Assembly: GCF_013393325.1 (NCBI RefSeq)
Contig: NZ_QJRC01000095.1
Coordinates: forward strand, 868,001 to 932,000
Origin: Pseudomonas hunanensis
GTDB lineage: Bacteria; Pseudomonadota; Gammaproteobacteria; Pseudomonadales; Pseudomonadaceae
Length of the DNA stretch: 64,000 nucleotides
Direction of reading: 5' to 3'
The translations under genes and the position numbers were made by a program. Shown here in pieces: positions 41,947 to 51,754 of the stretch. The notes under the pieces were generated by a model. The model was not told where the DNA came from. It made no database searches and saw only the letters and a list, made by a program, of their open reading frames with translations. Each line of letters begins with the position of its first letter. Positions within the stretch are counted from its first letter, which is position 1.

Positions 41947-43680
41947 ATGGCGACCACTGACGAGACGCAACACCGCTTCGACCTGGTGGTACTGGGCAGC
42001 GGCGCCGGTGGCTTTGCCGCTGCCGCCACGGCGGCCCGCCGTGGGCTGAAGGTACTGGTGGTGGAAAAGGCCGAGCACTTTGGCGGTACCTCGGCGATAT
42101 CTGGCGGTGCGGTGTGGCTATACGGCACCGATCAAGCCCGCGCCGCCGGAGCCAAGGACTCCCCCGAGGCCATGCGCACCTACCTTAAGCAGGTCATTGG
42201 CGATGGCTATGACGCCACCTTGGGCGATGCCTTCATCGAGCATGGCCACCAGGCGCTGCGCTGGCTGGAGCAGAACACCGAGTTGCGCTATGCCCTGCGC
42301 CCACACTCGCCCGACTACTACCCCGATGCCCCCGGTGCCACTCAGTTCGGTCGCGCGCTGGAAATGGTCGAGTACGATGGCAAGCACCTCGGCGCACGCT
42401 TCAAGGACCTGCAGATGCCCCCGCCCGGGATGCTGCTGTTCGGCGGCATGATGGTCAACCGCGTGGATATCCAGCATTTCCTGAGCATTCGCCGCTCGCC
42501 CAGGTCGCTGTGGCACTGCCTGAAACTGATGGCGCGTTACGCGCGGGACCGCCTGCAGCACCCGCGTGGCACGCGGCTTACCACCGGCAATGCATTGATC
42601 GCCCGCCTCGCCACCAGCGCTTTTGCCAACGGCACGCAGCTTTGGTTGCGCAGCGAAGCCGTGGAGTTGATCGTCGAGCGCGGCGTAGTCACTGGCGTAG
42701 TTGTACAGCGCGAGGGCCGTCGTGTGCGGGTATCTGCTCGTGGGGGCGTGGTGAGCGCAATGGGCGGGTTCGCTGCTGGCGCACTGGCCGCCAACTACAG
42801 ACCGCCCCAAGAGGCGCCGCACCTGACCATGTCACCGCCGGCCAACGACGGTGCCGCCCTGCGCCTTTGCCAGGCCGTGGCAGCAGCCGAGGGCGAGGGC
42901 CTGGCGGCCAACTTCTTCTGGGCGCCGGTTTCCGAACTGCGCCACGCCGGGGGTGAGCGTGAACGCTTCCCGCACCTGGTCACCGACCGCGCCAAACCTG
43001 GCGTGATTGCGGTCGACCCGGCCGGGCGGCGCTTCGTCAACGAATCCGACTCCTACCACCATTTTGTGCAGACCATGTTCGCCAACGGCATTGCCAGTTG
43101 CTGGCTGGTCTGCGATGCCGAAGCGATGAATCGCTACGGGCTGGGTCTGGCGCGGCCAAAGCCGGTGAACAACCAGGCGTTGATCGACGCCGGCTACTTG
43201 TACCGGGCCGCAACACCACAAGCCCTGGCCCAGGCCATTGGCGTCGACCCACAGGTGTTTGCGCAAACCCTCGAGCAGTTCAATGCCGATGCCCGCAATG
43301 GCATCGACCGCGAGTTCGGCAAAGGCAGCAACCGCTACAACCGCTACATGGGCGACCCGCAACACACGCCCAACCCCTGCCTGGCGCCATTGAGCAGTGG
43401 GCCGTTCTACGCCATCCGCATCCACACCGGCGACCTCGGCTCTGCCCGCGGCCTGGTGACCAACGCCGATGCCAACGTGTTGAACCGTAGCGGCCAGCCC
43501 ATCACCGGGCTGTATGCGGTCGGCAACGACATGAACTCATTGATGAAGGGGACCTACCCCGGCCCCGGCATCACCTTGGGCCCTGCCCTCACCTTCGGCT
43601 GGCTCGCTGCCAACCACATCACCGCGCGCCTGCAGGCGCCGACTGCCCACACGGAGACCCCAGCATGTACTACGAACTGA
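41947..43680 (+). CDS. FAD-dependent dehydrogenase (KstD/fumarate reductase flavoprotein family)
   Basis: 577 residues. The FAD motif VVLGSGAGGFAAAATAARRG is near residue 14, followed by VVEKAEHFGGTSAISGGAVWLYG. The C-terminus has GLYAVGNDMNSLMKGTYPGPGITLGPALTFGWLAA. The fold is that of 3-ketosteroid dehydrogenases and flavocytochrome-c fumarate reductases, which add or remove hydrogen next to a carbonyl. It starts 4 bases after the AroE-like gene. With that enzyme it may desaturate a ring ketone. No steroid genes are nearby, so 'KstD' in the strict sense is not claimed. Confidence 0.9.
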   Translation: MATTDETQHRFDLVVLGSGAGGFAAAATAARRGLKVLVVEKAEHFGGTSAISGGAVWLYGTDQARAAGAKDSPEAMRTYLKQVIGDGYDATLGDAFIEHGHQALRWLEQNTELRYALRPHSPDYYPDAPGATQFGRALEMVEYDGKHLGARFKDLQMPPPGMLLFGGMMVNRVDIQHFLSIRRSPRSLWHCLKLMARYARDRLQHPRGTRLTTGNALIARLATSAFANGTQLWLRSEAVELIVERGVVTGVVVQREGRRVRVSARGGVVSAMGGFAAGALAANYRPPQEAPHLTMSPPANDGAALRLCQAVAAAEGEGLAANFFWAPVSELRHAGGERERFPHLVTDRAKPGVIAVDPAGRRFVNESDSYHHFVQTMFANGIASCWLVCDAEAMNRYGLGLARPKPVNNQALIDAGYLYRAATPQALAQAIGVDPQVFAQTLEQFNADARNGIDREFGKGSNRYNRYMGDPQHTPNPCLAPLSSGPFYAIRIHTGDLGSARGLVTNADANVLNRSGQPITGLYAVGNDMNSLMKGTYPGPGITLGPALTFGWLAANHITARLQAPTAHTETPACTTN

Positions 43681-43985
43681 GAACCTACACCCTCGACCCA
43701 CTGAAAATGGCCGACTGGCTGGCCCTGTACCAAAGCCATGCGCTGGAAGTGCAAAGCGAACACCTGGGCAACCTGGTCGGTTTTTTCACCAGTGAGTTCG
43801 GCGACGTCAACCAGGTGGTGCACATCTGGGGCTACGCCAGCCTCGACGAGCGCATGGCTCGCCGCGCAGCCATGGCGGCAGACCCGCGCTGGGCGGAGTT
43901 CTCGCGGCGCAACCGCGAGCTGGGTGCGGTACAGCGCCTGCAATCGCGGCTGCTGCGGCCGACCGGCTTCTCACCGCTGCAATAA
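43665..43985 (+). CDS. NIPSNAP-family protein
   Basis: 106 residues beginning YYELRTYTLDP, with VHIWGYASLDERMARRAAMAADPRWAEF, the standard NIPSNAP pattern (ferredoxin-like fold, dimeric alpha-beta barrel). Members often accompany catabolic flavoenzymes and are thought to bind or convert small substrates, but no fixed activity is known. The start overlaps the flavoprotein gene by 16 bases, so translational coupling is likely. Confidence 0.9.
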   Translation: MYYELRTYTLDPLKMADWLALYQSHALEVQSEHLGNLVGFFTSEFGDVNQVVHIWGYASLDERMARRAAMAADPRWAEFSRRNRELGAVQRLQSRLLRPTGFSPLQ

Positions 43986-44026
43986 ACCGCACGCCACCTC
44001 TTCCCATGCCTGAGTGGACCCCTTCC

Positions 44027-45709
44027 ATGCAACCCCTCGACTGTGACGTACTCGTCATCGGCGCCGGCGCCTCTGGCCTGGCTGCCGCCGTAACCGCCGC
44101 ACATCACGGCCTGCAAGTGATCGTGGCGGAAAAAGCCAGCCAGCTGGGCGGCACCAGCGCCTGGTCGGGGGGCTGGTTGTGGATACCACGCAACCCGCTG
44201 GCCATCGCCGAGGGCATCCTTGAAAACGACGATGCCCCGGAGCGTTACTTACGAGCGCAAACCCACACCCGCGCGCTGGACCCACGCCAACGCGCGTTCC
44301 TGCGCCATGGCCCGGAGATGGTGGCGTTCTTCCAGCAACACACTGCCGTGCAGTTCCAGTGCGGTAGCCGTATGCCCGACATGCGTGAAGGCGATGGCAG
44401 TGCACGCGGCGGGCGCTCGCTGTGTGCGCTGCCCTATGACGGTCGCCTGCTCGGGCCTTGGCTGCACAAGCTGCGCCCGCCGCTGGATATCGTCAGCCTG
44501 GCCGGCATGGGCGTTGCCGGGGGCGCCGACATGGCCGCCTTCTTCAACGCCACCCGCTCGCCCAAGGCGGCGCTGCATGTGGGCAAACGCCTGTTGCGTC
44601 ATGGGCGCGACCTGCTGCTGCACCGTCGCGGGCTGCAATTGGTCAACGGCAACGCGCTGGTGGCGCGCCTGCTGCGCAGCGCCCTCGACCTCGGCGTGAC
44701 CTTGCTGACCGACAAACCCGCCAGCCGCTTGCTGGGCGAAGGGCGGGTCAGCGGCGCACTGTTCGCCGATGGCCAGGTCATCCATGCCCGCCGTGGTGTG
44801 GTGTTGGCCTGCGGCGGCTTCCCGCATGACCGCCAGCGCATCGCGCAGCTGATGCCGCACGCGCCTGGCGGTGACCAGCATTACTCTGCAGCGCCCAGGG
44901 AAAACAGCGGAGACGGTTTGCGCCTGGGCGAACAGGCCGGTGGCCTGGTACCCACCACTGCGGTCCATAGTGGCGCGTGGGCACCTGTGTCGCGGGTGCC
45001 GCGACGCGATGGCGGTTTCGGTCATTTCCCGCACTTGATCGACCGCGCCAAGCCCGGGTTCATTGCCGTGCGCCGCGATGGCCGGCGCTTCGTCAACGAA
45101 GCCGATTGCTACCACGATTTCATGAACGCGCTGTTCGCCGCCACGCCGCAAGGCGAGCGGCCAGAGGCCTGGCTGATCTGTGACCACACTGCGCAACGGC
45201 GCTATGGCATTGGGTGGGCCAAACCGTTTCCCTTCCCTACCCGCTTCTATCAGCGCAGTGGCTATTTGCACAACGGCGCTACCCTGGCGCAATTGGCGCA
45301 GCGCTGTGGGATCGACGCTGCGCAGTTGCAGCGCACGGTAGAAGGCTTCAACCAATATGCAGCCCAAGGTAGAGACCCTGCTTTCCAGCGAGGAGTATCG
45401 GCATACAACCAGGCCCAGGGCGAACCGCAGCAAGTGCCCAACCCATCGTTGCGCCCGCTGCTGAAGGGGCCGTTTTACGCGGTAAAACTGCTGCCAGGCA
45501 GCCTTGGCACCTTCGCCGGCCTGGGCACAGACGCCTCGGCCCGCGTGCTGGGCCACGCGGGGCAGCCGATACCCGGGCTGTTTGCAGTGGGTAACGACAT
45601 GCACAGCGTGATGGGTGGGCACTACCCGAGCGGCGGTATTACCCTTGGGCCGGGGATGACCTTTGGGTATCTGGCCGGGAGAGCATTGAGTGGCTTGAGC
45701 TCAATATGA
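44027..45709 (+). CDS. Second FAD-dependent dehydrogenase (KstD/fumarate reductase family)
   Basis: 560 residues from the ATG at 44027, with GAGTGG about 9 bases upstream; an in-frame ATG at 44006 would add 7. FAD motif VLVIGAGASGLAAAVTAAHHG is followed by EKASQLGGTSAWSGGWLW. The C-terminus is GLFAVGNDMHSVMGGHYPSGGITLGPGMTFGYLAG. It is clearly paralogous to the gene two places upstream. The final loop differs (SGG versus PGP), so substrates may differ. Two flavoproteins in one operon could act in sequence, for instance two successive ring desaturations. Confidence 0.9.
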   Translation: MQPLDCDVLVIGAGASGLAAAVTAAHHGLQVIVAEKASQLGGTSAWSGGWLWIPRNPLAIAEGILENDDAPERYLRAQTHTRALDPRQRAFLRHGPEMVAFFQQHTAVQFQCGSRMPDMREGDGSARGGRSLCALPYDGRLLGPWLHKLRPPLDIVSLAGMGVAGGADMAAFFNATRSPKAALHVGKRLLRHGRDLLLHRRGLQLVNGNALVARLLRSALDLGVTLLTDKPASRLLGEGRVSGALFADGQVIHARRGVVLACGGFPHDRQRIAQLMPHAPGGDQHYSAAPRENSGDGLRLGEQAGGLVPTTAVHSGAWAPVSRVPRRDGGFGHFPHLIDRAKPGFIAVRRDGRRFVNEADCYHDFMNALFAATPQGERPEAWLICDHTAQRRYGIGWAKPFPFPTRFYQRSGYLHNGATLAQLAQRCGIDAAQLQRTVEGFNQYAAQGRDPAFQRGVSAYNQAQGEPQQVPNPSLRPLLKGPFYAVKLLPGSLGTFAGLGTDASARVLGHAGQPIPGLFAVGNDMHSVMGGHYPSGGITLGPGMTFGYLAGRALSGLSSI

Positions 45710-45749
45710 CCACAGCGAGGCCTGATTTTCGAAACGGCTACTCATAGGG

Positions 45750-48700
45750 TTACTCCATCTGAGCAACCTTGAGTGGCTGTTGCAACAACCCTCGCGGTAA
45801 ACGGAAGCCCTTGAACGGCTGCTGGGTAATGGGATTGAAGGCCTTTTCAGCATTCAACCGATAGCGCATCACACCGTCACCCGTCCTGAAGCTCAGGTCC
45901 ACGCTGGTTGCCGTGCGCCCATTCAGCGAACCGCGGCTGAGCAAACGGAACATCGACCATGGGCCACGGTACTCAAGGCTGCTGCTATTGCCGCTCTGCC
46001 TGAGTAGGGTCAGGTTGCTGCGCACCTGCTGCCCCAAGGTATTTGGCCAGACGATACCGGTGATCTGGCGTGGCCCATGGGTATAGGAGATCAACTGGCC
46101 ATCCAGGTCCAGCAGGCTGGTACGTTGGTTCGCGCTGAGACCCAACGGCTCGATGCTGAATTGCACACTCAGCTTTCCACGCTGATCGAAGAACGTTTCA
46201 CGAATGCGATCCGCCAACTCGAGCTGCTCGATCACATCCTCACGGATCAAGGATTGCCCGTACTGGCTAGAATGCAAGGCCTCGAGGTTTTCCTTCAGGA
46301 AGACCTTGAGATAGCGTTCATTAAACTGCTGCAGGCGCCCCTTCGGCCCGAAGAACGCCTCGAAGTCATCCAGCGCAGCATCGGGCGCCCTCACCACAAA
46401 GGGGTAGCGGTTTGCCAGGCGTTGCTGGAAGAAACTGTACACTTCAGCATCCCAGCGTCGCTCCAGTTCGCGCAATGCTTCAACATTCAGCACTTGGGCA
46501 GTCTGATCGGCAAGCTTTCTAACCTGGTGGTTGATTGGCTCCGGCAAGCCTGTGGCAATACGTTGCAGGGTGCCGATCGGGTCCTGCCCTGTCATCGAAA
46601 AGCGTTGATGCACGGCTTGCAGTGCGGCCTTGCCACGATCCGGGCTGTCCTGAACGGCCTTGGCGTAGTTCAGCACGGCCGCTATCGCACCAAGGGTTTC
46701 ATCGTAGTAGGTCGGTTTTTCTCCTGTTGCCTGCAACATGGCGCCCAACCCTGCAAACGCCCGCGGAATGGCCAAGGTTTGCTGTTGATCAGGCTTGGCT
46801 GTTGGTGGTCGCAGCTTGGTCACTTCGCTCGGTGTTTCAACCACCGCAGGTGAAGCAAGCGAAGTGTTATCTCTGACTGTTTCCAGCAGCCGCTGCAAAG
46901 GGGCTGCGGGGCCGGTCAATTGCTCCAGAATCGTGACACCATGATCCAGATCACGGAAGTCAGCCACGGTGAATGCATTCAAGGCGCGACGCCAACTGTC
47001 GATGTAATCGGCGCTGTAGAGGTTGTGCAACCTTTCGGTAAGCGCATGCCTGTCAATGTCCGAATAGTCGAGTTGGCTGCGCTCCCCCAATGCCCACTGA
47101 TCGACCATCGCCATCTCAGCGAATCGCTCGCTGCGCGGCGCAAAGTACTCTCTGAAACCTTTGGCAGTCAGCATAGGGGCCAGCGTTACATCCTCCCCCT
47201 GGGCACCGGAAGATGTCTGGTAAACAACGTCGAATGCGGGGCCCACCTGGTGACGCAGGTCCAGGCTGGTGTGCAGTTGCTCGTGCGCCTGTTGCTTCAG
47301 TCCCGTGTAAACCCGCAGTGGCAGAGGTAGCTCACGCAACGCCTGCTGTACTTCGTTGACGCGCTGCCGGTATTGCGGCAAATCGGCATCGGCATAAGCC
47401 AAGGCGTACTTCAGATGCTGCATGAGGTCACGCTGCAACTGCCCTTGGCCAGGGAAAGCCTGTTGCCACTGACGTGCCATCCAGTCTTCGACCCATTCAG
47501 GCCTGCGGCTATGGCGCTCTTCGATCATACGGTAAACCCTAAGCGCAGCCATTTGTCGTTCGCTACCCGGTGTTGCTGCGTTCATGACGTCAATCACGCC
47601 GCCGGCCAATGCAGGCAAAAAGCGCTTGGACAACAAGCTCAGGTACGCCTCGTCAACCAGAGGACCGATGTTGCGCCCCTCATACAGGCCAAAGTCGGCA
47701 ACACCCGGCCACGCCGTGCGATAGTCACCGAATACCGCCACCGCATCGCGGATCCGATCCAGAGGCTCCAACAAGTTGCGCCCGGTCGGATCAAGACGCT
47801 GATCCACTTCGCGCTGGCTGTATTCCTGGCTCTTGGCAAGCACGCTGGTAGCCTTGGAACTATTGATATCGAAGTAGCGTTGCCAGCTGCCGATGGCGAC
47901 ACTGAACGCCAGGATGCCTACGCCCGAGCCAACCCACAGCAACTGCCGCTTGCTGCGCGTCACCCGGATGTTGTCGCCTGCCAGACCGGCCTCTTGATAG
48001 ATAACTCGCCTGAAGGCTTGCTGGATGAAATAAGCCAACGCCTTGCCCTGAGCCTTGCCTTCAAGCAGCGGAAGTTTAGTCTTGTACGGCTGTGCTGCTT
48101 CGCGAACGAACACATTGCGGATGTCGCCTTGCTGCACCACTGACGACCAGTACACACCTCGTACCAGCGCAGGCGTGGTGAAACGGTCACTCGCCAACGT
48201 TTCACGCAGAAAGGTCAGCAGTATCGGACGCAAACCGATCAGCTGTGCATGCAGTGAGAACAGCTGCCCGCGCGGTGCTGTCTTGCCCAGCACATCCAGC
48301 CGATCAAAGACCTGTTCATTCAACTTGGCGAGCAGCCGACCGTATTGCTGGTCGTACTCTTCCAGCCAGGCGTCGAACGTATCGACCGCATCCAACTTGA
48401 AAGTGAACCCCAACAGGCTTTCACGCTTGGCGGCCGAAAGTTTGCTGTATAACTGATCGAAGCCATCCAGCAGATCGAATTTGGTCAGCACCACGTATAG
48501 TGGCAAGCGCGATCCCAGCTGACTGCTCACTTCGTAAAGGCGTGTGCGTAAGCCATGGGCCAGGGCGGCGCGTTGCTCTGGCTTGCCATGCAGCAGTGCC
48601 GGTAGATCGACAACCAGCAGCAAACCATTGAGCGCCCGCCGGCTTCTGTTGCGCAGCAGCCAACCCAATAGATGCTCCCACAACCTGGCCTGGGTGCCAG

Positions 48701-49334
48701 GCGGCGCGGAGGGATCGGTGGCCGCCGAGCCCGCTGGTGGATTCTGGCTGATAAAAATACCGGGCGGGTCAATGATTACAGCATCGTCGCTGACCCACCA
48801 GCCCACCGGATAGGCCAATGCTTCAGCCTGTCGGCCTCGTGCCTGAGCCTGGTCGATGCGCGTCAAGGTAAAGCGTTGATCGCTGCGGTCGACGAAGCTG
48901 GTTTTACCGGACTGTTCGTCACCCAACACCAGGTACCAGGGCAGCCGGTACAACGCACGTCGCCCACCCGCATTGTCAAGGTACCGGTCAAGCCCTTGGC
49001 TCAGCGCCATCTCTTGCGCCTGCACAAAATGTAGCGCCCGGTCTTGTTCGGCGGCCACTACCTCCCGACGTTCCGCTTGCAGGCGACGATAGCGTATGCG
49101 CAGTACTACAAGACAGCCTAGAAGTAGCATCAGCAGGAAAACAAGGCTTGCCAAGCTGCGATGCAGCACACTCGCCAGTGGCTTTTGTTCATACCACGAC
49201 CATTGCGGTCCGAGCCACCAGATGGCGACCAGCATCAGTGCGGTGCCCAACCCGAGCAACAGCGGCAGCGCCAAGCCCGCGCGCGTTACCCACTGCAGCC
49301 CCCAGCGTTTGAATGGGTTCCATATTTGATTCAT
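45750..49334 (-). CDS. tssM: TssM (IcmF), inner-membrane T6SS protein
   Basis: 1194 residues. Two N-terminal membrane helices (about 20-42 and 60-80) and a cytoplasmic NTPase-like domain with Walker A GDEQSGKT (138-145) and VVDLPALLHG are followed by a third helix near 455-480. A long periplasmic part ends in a beta-rich C-terminal domain (GPWSMFRLLSRGSLNGRTATSVDLSFRTGDGVMRYRL). With TssL and TssJ it forms the trans-envelope complex. Last gene of the minus-strand T6SS arm. It overlaps tssA by 4 bases. Confidence 0.95.
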   Translation of the reverse strand: MNQIWNPFKRWGLQWVTRAGLALPLLLGLGTALMLVAIWWLGPQWSWYEQKPLASVLHRSLASLVFLLMLLLGCLVVLRIRYRRLQAERREVVAAEQDRALHFVQAQEMALSQGLDRYLDNAGGRRALYRLPWYLVLGDEQSGKTSFVDRSDQRFTLTRIDQAQARGRQAEALAYPVGWWVSDDAVIIDPPGIFISQNPPAGSAATDPSAPPGTQARLWEHLLGWLLRNRSRRALNGLLLVVDLPALLHGKPEQRAALAHGLRTRLYEVSSQLGSRLPLYVVLTKFDLLDGFDQLYSKLSAAKRESLLGFTFKLDAVDTFDAWLEEYDQQYGRLLAKLNEQVFDRLDVLGKTAPRGQLFSLHAQLIGLRPILLTFLRETLASDRFTTPALVRGVYWSSVVQQGDIRNVFVREAAQPYKTKLPLLEGKAQGKALAYFIQQAFRRVIYQEAGLAGDNIRVTRSKRQLLWVGSGVGILAFSVAIGSWQRYFDINSSKATSVLAKSQEYSQREVDQRLDPTGRNLLEPLDRIRDAVAVFGDYRTAWPGVADFGLYEGRNIGPLVDEAYLSLLSKRFLPALAGGVIDVMNAATPGSERQMAALRVYRMIEERHSRRPEWVEDWMARQWQQAFPGQGQLQRDLMQHLKYALAYADADLPQYRQRVNEVQQALRELPLPLRVYTGLKQQAHEQLHTSLDLRHQVGPAFDVVYQTSSGAQGEDVTLAPMLTAKGFREYFAPRSERFAEMAMVDQWALGERSQLDYSDIDRHALTERLHNLYSADYIDSWRRALNAFTVADFRDLDHGVTILEQLTGPAAPLQRLLETVRDNTSLASPAVVETPSEVTKLRPPTAKPDQQQTLAIPRAFAGLGAMLQATGEKPTYYDETLGAIAAVLNYAKAVQDSPDRGKAALQAVHQRFSMTGQDPIGTLQRIATGLPEPINHQVRKLADQTAQVLNVEALRELERRWDAEVYSFFQQRLANRYPFVVRAPDAALDDFEAFFGPKGRLQQFNERYLKVFLKENLEALHSSQYGQSLIREDVIEQLELADRIRETFFDQRGKLSVQFSIEPLGLSANQRTSLLDLDGQLISYTHGPRQITGIVWPNTLGQQVRSNLTLLRQSGNSSSLEYRGPWSMFRLLSRGSLNGRTATSVDLSFRTGDGVMRYRLNAEKAFNPITQQPFKGFRLPRGLLQQPLKVAQME

Positions 49335-50794
49335 CGAGGCTCCTGTTCCTTGTTTTGATCAGCCAGCGCAGGGGATCCCGCGTACTGCTGAAGGCGCTGG
49401 AAAACCGCCGGTTCCCACAGATTGGCAGTGGTTTTCTGCATCGTTCTGGCAACGCTGGCGCACAAGTCCTGGGCCAGCCAGGACACGCCCCGCGCGGCCA
49501 GTAAATCGGCAGCGATCACTGTGGTGTGGCAGCGCTCACGGGGAGCTCGGAAGTCCGCTTGCAGCGCTTGTAGCCTTAGCAGCACCGCTTCTACGCCAGC
49601 GGTTTCCAGCTGACTGATCAGTTCCTCGCGCAGGCCGCCAAACTCTTGTGGGGTTGATCCTTGGGCAGAAGGCCCTTGCGTGCCCTTGAGCCAGGCCAGG
49701 CTTTGGTCGTCGACAAACACCATGCCGTCGCTGAAGCACAGTTGCTGCAGCGCGGGCATGCGCTGCACAAAACGAGCAGTGGCGCTACGGATGGCTTCGG
49801 CCACTTCACCCATCGCCAGCCGCAAGGCGACCGTCGCAGCTAGAAAGCTGCCACGAACCCAGAACGGGCACGCCGTCACGCTCTTTTCAATGCGCTGAAG
49901 TAATGCGGGGTCGATCGCTGTGCTGGCAATCGCTTCTTCATAGACCCGCGTGATATCCAGCGGAACCGACATCAATTCCGTGCGGTTGCCCTGAGTGGCT
50001 TGAGGGGCCGCCTGAATGTGCCCCCACAATCCGAAACGCCGTAGCTGGTACCCGGTAGGGTCGTAAGGGTCCTGCTGGTTGATGAGCTCGGCCATAGCCA
50101 GCACTGCCCGTCGTGTCTCACGCTCATTACCCATCGTCACGCGCGGCATTGGCGCTGCGATGACATCGGTCAGTGGCGCCGGCTTTACGCTTGCAGCCGG
50201 CGCCTCGGGCGCGGCAGCCTCGCCGACGCCATTGGCAAGTTCCGTGTGCTTGCGTAGCAGGCGCTCAAGTTCGCCCAGAGCGGCTCCCTCCAGCTGAACC
50301 GCATCCTGTTGTTGCAGGCGTTTCAACGCAGCCTGCGCTGCCGCCGCATGAGTCGGTGTGTAGGTAAAGCGATCAAGACGCGGTAGCGCCTCGGCCAAGC
50401 GATTGATCATCAGACCAACCAGCTTGCGCTTGACCAGAAAACCCTTTGGCCCTGGCTTGGGGTGAGCGTGCTCCCAGTAACACTCGATCATGCCGGCCAG
50501 CAACGCCAAGGTGAAACCCCAGCGCTCCCAACATCCGCCACGCAGCCATGCAGCACTCAGGTGTGCGACGATTCGCAAGTGCTTGCATTGCTGGCTCAGG
50601 TACTGACGCGACGCCTCTTCGATGTAAGCCCAGTCGATGGAGGCGTCCTGTAGCCCACCCAGCTTGACCATCTCCTGGTCGATAGCCTGGTAGGTTTCGT
50701 CCTCGACATCGAACAAACCAGCCGGGACGGCCGGATCAATCGGCGCTAGCAAGCGAGTGATCTCGCGCTCCGATACTTGCGCTACCACCGGCAT
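49331..50794 (-). CDS. tssA: TssA (ImpA/VasJ-type) T6SS assembly protein
   Basis: 487 residues. The ImpA_N domain (about 8-130) contains RLLAPIDPAVPAGLFDVEDETYQAIDQEMVKLGG and CKHLRIVAHLSAAWL. The C-terminal VasJ-like domain includes WVRGSFLAATVALRLAM and the terminal PRERCHTTVIAADLLAARG. TssA primes sheath assembly or caps the growing tail. The gene overlaps the tagO-like gene by 13 bases and tssM by 4. Confidence 0.93.
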   Translation of the reverse strand: MPVVAQVSEREITRLLAPIDPAVPAGLFDVEDETYQAIDQEMVKLGGLQDASIDWAYIEEASRQYLSQQCKHLRIVAHLSAAWLRGGCWERWGFTLALLAGMIECYWEHAHPKPGPKGFLVKRKLVGLMINRLAEALPRLDRFTYTPTHAAAAQAALKRLQQQDAVQLEGAALGELERLLRKHTELANGVGEAAAPEAPAASVKPAPLTDVIAAPMPRVTMGNERETRRAVLAMAELINQQDPYDPTGYQLRRFGLWGHIQAAPQATQGNRTELMSVPLDITRVYEEAIASTAIDPALLQRIEKSVTACPFWVRGSFLAATVALRLAMGEVAEAIRSATARFVQRMPALQQLCFSDGMVFVDDQSLAWLKGTQGPSAQGSTPQEFGGLREELISQLETAGVEAVLLRLQALQADFRAPRERCHTTVIAADLLAARGVSWLAQDLCASVARTMQKTTANLWEPAVFQRLQQYAGSPALADQNKEQEPR

Positions 50795-51432
50795 AAGCTT
50801 CGCGCCTGGCTGATCAATGGGTCGAGGCCTTGTGCATCGAAGGTCAGCCCGTCGACCTCGTCGTGATCACTGACAACCTCGATGCGCTGGGCTCCAATGA
50901 GCCTTCTGATCTGCTCGATCGCAGGCAGGCCGCGCCCCGCATCGAGCACTTGACCATTCTCCATCACCTGCCACTGCGTTTCTGTGGTGGACCACCCCTC
51001 CCCCACCAGCCGCACCTTGACCCAACTCGGCTCGATGGGGCGTCTGGCAATCAGTTGCAACCTGGAGATGGCCTGAATGCAACTGATCGCCAGGTAGGCA
51101 GGTTCGTTACCCGAGGCTATGGCGGGTGCTGAGATCACAAGTTCTGGTGCGCCTGTAACGTCCTGGACTCGCCTTTCGATGCGAAACGTCAGGTCATCCC
51201 GTGGCCGTGCGGCTTCATTTGCCATCACGCGCAGCACTGTAGGGGCCTGCTGCTCTGGTGCAGACCACTGCCGATGTGTCTTGTACGCCGGGGTGCCGGC
51301 AGCCTGATCGAAACAGGCCAGTCGCTCGACATTGGACACAATCCGAGAACAGTCCCGTGTGGGGCCTGCCAGTACCGGCTGCAGAAAAAACAACAACGAG
51401 AGACCGGCGCCATATGCACAAGGGTTAATCAT
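50782..51432 (-). CDS. TagO/VasI-like T6SS-associated periplasmic protein
   Basis: 216 residues. A signal peptide (about 1-24, ending PVLAG) is followed by a small cysteine pair segment CSRIVSNVERLACFD. A beta-rich domain follows with LVISAPAIASGNEPAYLAISCIQAISRLQLIARRPI and WQVMENGQVLDAGRGLPAIEQIRRL. This matches the VasI/TagO family encoded in many T6SS clusters; function is not well defined. The ATG at 51432 is chosen because the open frame further upstream is cysteine-rich and lies in the G-poor control region. First gene of the minus-strand arm. Confidence 0.85.
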   Translation of the reverse strand: MINPCAYGAGLSLLFFLQPVLAGPTRDCSRIVSNVERLACFDQAAGTPAYKTHRQWSAPEQQAPTVLRVMANEAARPRDDLTFRIERRVQDVTGAPELVISAPAIASGNEPAYLAISCIQAISRLQLIARRPIEPSWVKVRLVGEGWSTTETQWQVMENGQVLDAGRGLPAIEQIRRLIGAQRIEVVSDHDEVDGLTFDAQGLDPLISQARSLCRW

Positions 51433-51754
51433 CCTGAGTTCATTCTCCAAAAGTATAAACGCCCTACATGACCGCACGAACTTTCCTACAAACTCATTTA
51501 AATGCACATATACACACATCCAGCTCCAGCAAAACCCGCAGAAGCCTAATACATCGCGAAGAATGCATACAAACAAATATTTACTTACACATTTGCACTC
51601 GACCAAACAACAACTTCCCATGCATGGTTTTTATACGCAACGAGAAACTAAACCACCCCAAATAACAGACGCAAGAAACTTCCTACAGAACTCAAACCAA
51701 ATTAAACACACCTTTGTTTAAACATCCTACAAACCAAAAAGGAGTTAGGTATTG
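51433..51754. promoter_or_regulatory. Divergent control region of the T6SS cluster, G-poor
   Basis: 322 bases without a gene. By counting lines, G makes up only about 10 percent of the plus strand between 51481 and 51720, in contrast to the GC-rich surroundings. It must hold the promoters for tagO-tssA-tssM and for tssB onward, but I could not pick a confident -35/-10 or sigma-54 site. GTTTAAAC (51715-51722) is a perfect 8-bp palindrome. The low-G plus-strand RNA would be largely unstructured up to the AAGGAG before tssB, which also fits an RsmA-type GGA site. Confidence 0.6.

Noticed and set aside
44249..45622. Minus-strand frame of over 450 codons
   Set aside because: Antisense to the second KstD-like flavoprotein; no domain seen.
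51433..51621. Cysteine-rich N-terminal extension of the tagO-like frame
   Set aside because: It results from the G-poor intergenic DNA lacking stops; the signal peptide begins at the ATG at 51432.
51481..51720. Sigma-54 promoter for the T6SS
   Set aside because: No GG-N10-GC element with adequate flanks was found on either strand.
51332..51721. Plus-strand frame of 129 codons before tssB
   Set aside because: It begins inside the tagO-like gene on the other strand, has no ribosome site and no protein-like pattern.
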